This document shows, in pieces, positions 11,101 to 20,100 of a stretch of 21,494 nt of DNA. The number at the start of each line of letters is the position of its first letter. Position 1 is the first letter of the stretch. The translations under genes and the position numbers were made by a program. This DNA comes from CAZVBV01 sp964509975 (lineage in GTDB: Bacteria > Patescibacteriota > Gracilibacteria > UBA4473). Location of the stretch: contig CAZDZO010000018.1 of the NCBI GenBank assembly GCA_964509975.1, positions 1 through 21,494 of the forward strand, written 5' to 3'. Below the pieces are notes generated by a model. The model worked only from the letters and a program-made list of their open reading frames with translations, was not told the DNA's origin and ran no database searches.

Positions 11101-14100
11101 CTTCTACTACCAGAACGGGACAATCACAATGTACTGCTGGAACCTATTGTTCTAGTGGAGTTCAGGCGAACTGTCCAGGAGGAACATACGGAAGCACCGC
11201 TGGACTCTCTTCTTCCGCTTGTACTGGTCAGTGTACTGCCGGATATTACTGTCCTGCCGGATCAACGAGTGCCACTCAAAATGCCTGTCCTACCGGACAA
11301 ACCTCACCCGCAGGATCAGACGCCTCTGGAGACTGTTACTGGAATGATCCGGATGTCACACCTGCAGCCTGTACGGGACAAGGGTATGATTACCTCTCTC
11401 TTGCAACAGAAACCAATAGTAAATGTTGTGGAGATGATGGAGCAACTGATGATTTTTCCAGTAAAGAAAATCAAGTGGGGTGTTGTTGTGATGGAACACA
11501 GATTGGAGAAAATGATGGATGTGACAGTATGGATCAATGGTGTGTTGATGGAAATTATTATGACGTCGCGCAAGACTACAGTTTGCCTGCTGGTGGAACT
11601 AACTACACCATGAGTAGGGGAGACAGTAATACAGCAAATACTGATGCGAATTGTGATAGTTCTGGAGTGAAATGTAATACAATCGGAACACTTACCGCCA
11701 ATGGACTTTGTGCAAGTGATACATGTGTGATCGATGACACCGATGTCTGTTACACCGGAAGTTTGTACTACACGGCCTTTGGATCGTGTTCAAACATGAA
11801 TGCCTGTGATCGGGATGTGACGCCGTCCAGCACGACACCGAGATTTGTAAAGGATGGTATCGTGTGTAGTAGTGCGTGTACAGGAATTGCAAGTTCTGAC
11901 TGTTGTAGTGATAGTGATTGTAGTGCGGGAGATTATTGTAATGGAAGTAATGTCTGTACCACTTGTACAGGAGCGGATTGTTCTGCTCATTCTTCCTGTA
12001 GAGATGGAACCGGAGGATGTTGTGACGCGGACAGTGATTGTAGCGCGGGATGGTTCTGTGAATTAGAAGCAGAAACAAGTGGAACGAATACTCCAGGCTA
12101 TGTCACCTGTTCACAAACAGAATATCCTGATTTTGCAGAACCACATTGTATCCAGCAAGCGAATCAATACCGTTGTGAACCATCCTATGACATCGGCCGA
12201 GGAATTATTGTTCAAGGCGGAGGCACCGATGGATATAATTCTAAAACAATCGGAATGGATGGGCATCCAACGAATTATGATTCTGACTGGTGGGGACACA
12301 ATGTCGGTCATCAATTCTCTACTGGATATAAAACTACCTCTGCCACATCAGATCTTTGTTTAGGATTTGTGTATGATCCTTGTAGTGTTGCGGGAACACA
12401 ATATTATCAGAATGGCGCTGGTACTAGGGGGGCTGTTACAGCCCCAGCTGGAGGAATTACAGTTGATCAATCAAATCCTCTCAAAGGAGCGGGATGTACA
12501 AGTTGGGGTATGTGGACGGATCTCTCAAGTTTAGTAAGTGGAAGTAATTTTTATGTATATCACCGTGGTGGAGGCGCTTATTATACTCGACAATATTATT
12601 ACGGATGGAAAACCTCAGAAGTCGGAGTGACTGATGGATCAGACAGTACCTGGTGTTGTGAAGCAAGTACCAGTTGTGTTGATGACGCTCCTGCACAAGG
12701 AGTTTCTGGAGGTGCTACGGGACGATGTTATGCCAATGCCTCCACTCGCGACACAAATGGCGATGGGGACACTGAAGTCTGTTCATCGGGAACCTGGCTC
12801 GACTGTACGAGTGATGCAAACTGTGAATCCGATGAATTCTGTAACAGTAACAGTTGTCTCGCTAAATGTGGCGCTGGTTCCTACTGGACGGGTTCTGCCT
12901 GCGCGAATGTAGAAACGGGCTACTACTCCCCTGCCAATAACAATGCGCGAACCGCCTGTCCAACCAACTCTCTCTCTGGCGGATCAGGAACTGATGCCGA
13001 TGCTCTCGATGATTGTGATGGGAATTGTGGATATTGGAATTGTTCTACTGGAAGTTGTAGTGCCGCTGGTGCTGGATATTATTCTGCTGCTGGTAATGAT
13101 GCACGAGCCGATTGTGCCGCAAACTATTATGGAAACAATACAACAAACTGTACCAGTTCTTGTGATGCTGCATGTCCGATACACTCCACCTCTCCAGCAG
13201 GATCTGATACACCCGCTGATTGTGATGGTGATGCTGGTTGGATTGGTTGTAGTGATCTCGTTTGTGATATGTCTGGTCCAGGATATTACTCTCCTCATGA
13301 TAATGATGCTCAATCACCTTGTGGATCTAATAATCTTTACTCTGCTGGAAACGTTGGAAGCTGTACAACCGTAAGTTCAGGATATTATTCTACGGGAGGA
13401 ACTTCTACTACCAGAACGGGACAATCACAATGTACTGCTGGAACTTACTGTTCTAGTGGTGTTCAAGCGAACTGTGCGGCGAATTATTACGGAAGTACGG
13501 CTGGTCTCACTGTCTCCACTTGTACCGCCGAGTGTCCAACGAATTCGTCTTCTCCTGCAGGATCTGATAATCTCAACGATTGTGATGGGAATTGTGGTTA
13601 CCGTGATTGTGATACTGGAACCTGTGTTGCCGCTGGAACCGGATATTGGTCTGCAAATGACGATGATGATCGAACGCAATGTCCAGCCAATTCAACCACA
13701 ACCACAACAACCGCTTGTTCGAGTGCCTCTTGTTTGTTGGACAATGGACAAAGCTGTTCTGCAAATGGAAACTGTCTTTCTGACAATTGTGACACCGACT
13801 TTGATAGTGCCACCAAATATTGTCATGCCACCGCAACGAGTTGTCCAAACAATGCATCCGAATATGCCACTGGATATGAACTCTGTAGTGGAACGAGTTA
13901 TTACAAATCATGTAGTTCAAGTGTTTGGGGATCTCAAGTAGATTGTAACCCAGCAACGACAACTCAAGAATGTAACTCCGGATGTGGATGGCAATCACAA
14001 GGAGGAGATGGATGTAGTAGTGGTACAAGTGGTGGATGTTCTGTTCCTGATTGGGGATCTTGTACCGACTGTGGAGAACTCACCGCCAACTCGAGTGGAT

Positions 14101-17100
14101 GTGACTCTGCCATTTTGACAAATTGTTCTACGGCCTGTGGCGCCACTTGTCAAAGTGGTCAAACAAACGACAGCGGCGTGAATTACTGTTCTAGTGATGA
14201 TTCTTATAACAGAATTGATATCTGTGGTATCAGTGGCAGTGACTGTCTCTGGTCAGATAATGGTGGAACAAGCGATACTCTCAATCAAGACTGTGGAGCC
14301 TACGCTTGTGAAGGGGCTGGAGTCTGTGTAACGGCGGGAAATTGTGTCGATGATTCTGATTGTTCTGGATCAAATACGTGTGTTACTGCTACCGGAAACT
14401 GTGTCGCCAATAATAGTGTCGGTGAAGCAAGTGCTTGTTCTAAGGATGTCCAATGTTCTGACACTACCTATGCACGAAGTTGTTATCAGGGATCGACTGC
14501 ATATTGTATGGGAACATCTGGTTCAACGAACGGAACTTGTCTCCGAAACGATAGTATCACTTGTACGTATGGATCTGAATGTGGATCTGGAGTTTGTCAA
14601 AATGGAACTTGTCTCTCCAAGCATGCTACCGAAAGTTATTGTTCTATCAGTACTTGCGGACTCCTTTGTTCCGCTGATGGAACCTATGCGTGGAATAATG
14701 GATATGGACAAATTGGGGGACCTGCCAACAGTGGATGTGCAAATCACATGCCAATTGGAGACACCCTGTATGGGGGAGCTGGACCATTTGTTGTAAACTC
14801 TACTTGTAGTGGAGGAACTGGAGATAGCGCAGATTATGACTGTGCTGCTAACTGTGCTGCCGGACTTGTAGGAATGAATGGACCATCTGGGGCAGGACCT
14901 TATGCTTGGGGGCGTTGTTTTGCCCTTATTAGCCTTGGAGGATCCTGTTGTGCTGCCCGTGGAGTAGGTTCTGGAGGAGATGGTGGTGGAGACTGTGCTG
15001 CCGGACTCAACTGTGAAGGTGCCACTGATAATGTCACTGCGGGAACCTGTAAATGTATGGAGGGCACGGCAAGTTGTTGTGTGAATTCGGATAGTAATTG
15101 TTTGTCGGGTGATTATTGTTATGACTCGACAGACGTTTGTTATTCTGGAGATAACACCGATCCATGTGAATCTGATGGTCAGTGTACGAGTGGACGCTGT
15201 GACAGCACCTGTCAGGCCAAACTCGCAAATGGAGGCTCTTGTGATGAAGCTACCGACTGTACCAGTGGAAACTGTGTAAGTGGTACTTGTTGTGCCAGTG
15301 CTTCATGTTCTGCTGGACAAAGTTGTTCTACTGGAAGCTGTGTCTGGGCAGATCCAGATGGAAATTCTACGTCTTGTACGGGACAGGGCTACACCTACTA
15401 CACCAATCTCGGAAATACGACAAGTGCCACTTACGACTGGTGTTGTGGAGATGACAGTACCAGTGATGATTTTGCGACCTACTCAGCTAGTTTGGCGACC
15501 GCAACAAGTGCCGACTGTCATCGTTGTCTTGATGGTTCTACTACAACACAAGGAAACATGAAGGGAAATGGTTTCACCACAGGAAATACTTCAACAAGTA
15601 CAAGTTTACTTTGTTACTACGGAAATATTGGTTGTTCCCCAACAGATCAATCCAATGGAACCAGTGGAACCTATTGTGGAAATGGATATTTCTCCAGTTC
15701 TAATTCTGCGTGTACTGCAGCGACCAAGACCACAGCAACTACAGGGTATTGTTATACGGGAAATATTACCTGTAGTGATGGAAGTGCTTCCAATGGAACG
15801 GTTAGTTCTCTCCTCAACGGAAATGGAAAATGGTCTGGAACGAGTCCCGCAACCGATACTTCTGGAACGTGTTATCATGGAGACATTGCTTGTGCCGATG
15901 GGAGTTCTAGTAATGGAACAAATGCCGCCTACTACGGAAATGGATACAAATCCGGAACCACCTGTTACTACGGAAATATAACTTGTTCTGATGGTTCTGC
16001 CGCTCACGGATCAAGTTGTACACTTACCAATTCTGGAGATGCCTGTATCGCCGATACCGGATGTCTTAATCAACCAACCGGAGTCTCTGCCACCGTACAA
16101 ACTGATAAGCCACTCAATTCCGAACTCGGAAAAATTGTCCTTGGTTGGACCGATACTTCAACCATCGAAGACGGGTTTAAAATTGAGCGTCGAACAAATG
16201 GCGGAAGCTGGAGTGAAGTTGGCTCTGTTGGAGCGAATGTAAAGAGTTACACCGATGACGATATCGATGATAATAATAATTACGATTATCGGGTACGAGC
16301 CTACAAAGGAGGCTCATACTCTGAATACAGTTCTACGGTATCGGGTACCGCCGCAGACCGAACAAAACCAGGTGCCGCAACCGTTACCCCTACCGCGGAT
16401 ACTGCCAATGACGAAATTGATCTTGAGATGTTTGATGCCTCCACAGGGCTTATTCTCTACATGCCGTTTGAGGAAGGGAGTGGGACTACTGCTCGAGATT
16501 GGAGTAGTTCTAATAATAATGGAACGATTTCGGGTGCAGACCATGTTACAGGAAATTCGGGGAATGGTGGAGCGTTAGACTTTAACGGAACCAGTTCCGA
16601 TTATGTTCTTTCCGGTTCGAATGTTCCACTCTCTGGAAATGATGAATTTACTATGAGTTTTTGGGCTCGTTGGGATGGAGCTAGCTGGTCTACGGACTTT
16701 CCTGCAGCTGTTTCTATGCATCCAGGAACAACAAATACTGGTGTTTCTGTTACCTTTAGTTACGGACGTCCTGCCTTAGATTTTTGGGTTAACAGATTCC
16801 GCGCAGATGATGCTCTCACTGTCCAGACTTGGTACCACATAGCCGTAACAAAAACAGCAGGAATAATTGGATCTACTTCAAAACTTTATGTAGATGGACA
16901 AGAAGTCTCTGGAGCTGTTGAAGGCTCAAACTCTACTCCAGCTATTGTCGCTGATGACTTGTATGTTGGACGTTTAGATGGAACTCGTCATTTTGACGGA
17001 AAAGTTGATGAAATAAAAATATACGACCGTGCCCTCACCCAAGAGGAAATCATCAACGATATGCAATCGGGAGTGACGCGATTTGGAATTCATCAAAGTA

Positions 17101-20100
17101 CAACCGCTTCCGGAACCTACACTACTCTCGCAAGTGATCCTGTCACGGCTACTGGGGGAACGATAACCGATGTCGGTGACTATCGAGTTCACACCTTTAC
17201 CAGTAGTGGCACCTTTACTCCAGGAACAGGACTCGATAATGTTGATGTTTTGGTCGTTGGAGGAGGAGGAGCAGGAGGGGCTTCTGGAGGAGGAGCGGGG
17301 GGGTTATCGTATGTATCTAGTGTGCCTGTATCGGCAACTCCTTATACAGTAACCGTTGGATCAGGAGGTACTGGTTGGGACGTTACTGGTGGCGCTACAA
17401 CAAGTCATGGAAATGCGAGTTCAATCACTATACCAGGGGTCGCTACTGCAAAAGGAGGACAAGGAGGTTTTGGTTGGGATTATCAACCGACGACGACTAT
17501 GGGTGTTTGGGGAAGTGGTGCAGGATCTCCACAATCAAGTACCGGTCCTTATGTCGGAGGAGGATATACGCTTGGACAAGGATATTCAGGAGGAGATGAT
17601 CCTTCACAAAATTCAAGTCCCTATGCATCAGCAGGAGGAGGGGGAGCTGGGGGAGCTGGGGGAAACACAAATGCTTCAAATATTATAAATGGGTACGGAG
17701 GACCAGGATTGAATATGTCTTCATTTTTTGGAACAGCTGTTGGTGAAAATGGTTGGTTTGCTGGGGGAGGTGCCGGCTCATGTCATAGTGTCGGCTGTAC
17801 GGCTACTTCTGGTGGAGATGGAGGTGGAGGAGATATAGGAACGGGATGTGTGAGCGGTGGATCAGGTTTATCAAATACTGGAGGAGGAGGAGCGGGAGGA
17901 ATGAATTGTACAGGATCTGTTTCGGGATCAGGAGGATCAGGAGTCGTCATCGTCCGTTATCTCCGAAATGCTATCTCTGACGATAGTTACACCGACACCA
18001 CCGCCACAGATACCACCGCTCCTTCTGCAGTAACGAATCTCGGAGGAAGTGCGGTCAGTAGTTGGAGTACCGATACCACTCCAACAGTTACCTTCACCGA
18101 TGCCGCCGATAATGGAAATACTTATTACTACTACACGAATGCGTACGATCAGTTAGGGAATGTATCTAATATGGTTCCGAATCCTAACTTCGATGGCTCT
18201 AATGTTAACGAAGGTTTTGGAACTGTTCAATTAGGAACTGGAGGAATCTTAAACAAATATGGATATATTGTAAGTACTGGTGGGACAGGAGTCGCTGCTT
18301 CAGAAACTGGCTGGTTTGAACCCGCTTCTGGGGAAACTTATCGGCTTGGTCTTTGGATTAAGACGACTGGTATGACGCAAGGATATTATACTTTTGGATA
18401 TGCTAATCCGAGTTGGGTTTCCAGCTTTAATATTAGTAGTAATCAGGATTGGACTTATCACACTTTAACATTCACTACAAGTGGTGTTGTAAATGATCAA
18501 CATTTATATATCGGTTGGAATCATGGACCGGTAAATTCAGGTGCACAAGTACAAATGACTGGTATTAGTTTGAAAAAAATCGACTCCTCCACCATCACCA
18601 CTGGTCTCGACGGATACGCCACCTCATGGACCCACGGAGCAACCGATATCACGAGTACTACAAAAAATGTAGAACAAGGCGTCCAGAGTATAACCTCCTC
18701 GGCTCTGACAAGTGCCAGCGATTGGTACCTCAATATTCGTTCTGTTGATAATGCAGGGAACTGGGATGCTTCGACTGATACCGTCCACCGTGGACCATTT
18801 CAAGTCATTGACACTTGTGGTGCAGGACAATACTGGGTGGCTCCTTCCTGTGTAAATGTCGGAACGGGATATTATTCTGCCAATGCAGTTAATACGAGAA
18901 CGGCTTGTCCGACGAACTCACTCTCTGGTGGATCAGGAACGGATGCCGATGCCATAGGCGACTGTGATGGTAATGCCGGATATTATGACTGTGCCGATGG
19001 CACCTGTAATGTCGCCGGAGCAGGATATTATTCTCCAACCAATGATGACACCAGATCACAATGTTCTGCGAATTATTATGGTACCAGTACCACTAATTCT
19101 GCGGCTACTTGTACCGCTGCCTGTCCGACCAACTCATCATCTCCAGCCGGTTCGGATGCCTTGAATGATTGTGATGGTAATGCGGGATACTACGCTTGTA
19201 GCGATGGGACCTGTAATGTAGCCGGAGCGGGATACTATTCTCCAAATGATGATGATGCGCGATATGTTTGTTCTGCGAATTACTATGGTACGAGTACAAC
19301 CAATTCTGCCGCGACTTGTACTGCCGCGTGTCCGACAAATTCTACATCCCCTGCGGGATCAGATGCATTAGCTGACTGTGTCGGTAATGGTGGTTATTAC
19401 AATTGTGAATCTGGAACCTGTTCTGTCGCAGGGACAGGATATTACTCTGCTGCGGGAAACAACTCTCGAGCTCAATGTGCCGGTGGGCGATATGGATCGA
19501 CAACGACTAATTCCGCCAGTACTTGTAACGGGGAATGTACTGCTGCATATTATTGTCCAGCTGGATCAACGAGTGCCACACAAAATGCCTGTGCCTCTGG
19601 GAAAACGTCTCCTGCCGGATCTGATGCCATCGGCGATTGTACATGGCTTAATCCAGATACGACAACGGCTTCTTGTACGGGACAGGGCTACACCTACTAC
19701 ACCAATCTCGGAAATACGACAAGTGCCACTTACGACTGGTGTTGTGGAGATGACAGTACCAGTGATGATTTTGCGACCTACTCAGCTAGTTTGGCGACCG
19801 CAACAAGTGCCGACTGTCATCGTTGTCTTGATGGTTCTACTACAACACAAGGAAACATGAAGGGAAATGGTTTCACCACAGGAAATACTTCAACAAGTAC
19901 AAGTTTACTTTGTTACTACGGAAATATTGGTTGTTCCCCAACAGATCAATCCAATGGAACCAATGGAACCTATTGTGGAAATGGATATTTCTCCAGTTCT
20001 AATTCTGCCTGTACCGCTGCTACCAAGACCACAGCAACTACAGGGTATTGTTATACGGGGAACATTACCTGTAGTGATGGAAGTGCTGCCAATGGAACCG

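Noticed and set aside
18960..19580. CRISPR array
   Set aside because: The 207-bp periodic repeats are coding, vary in sequence, and have no short palindromic repeats alternating with unique spacers.
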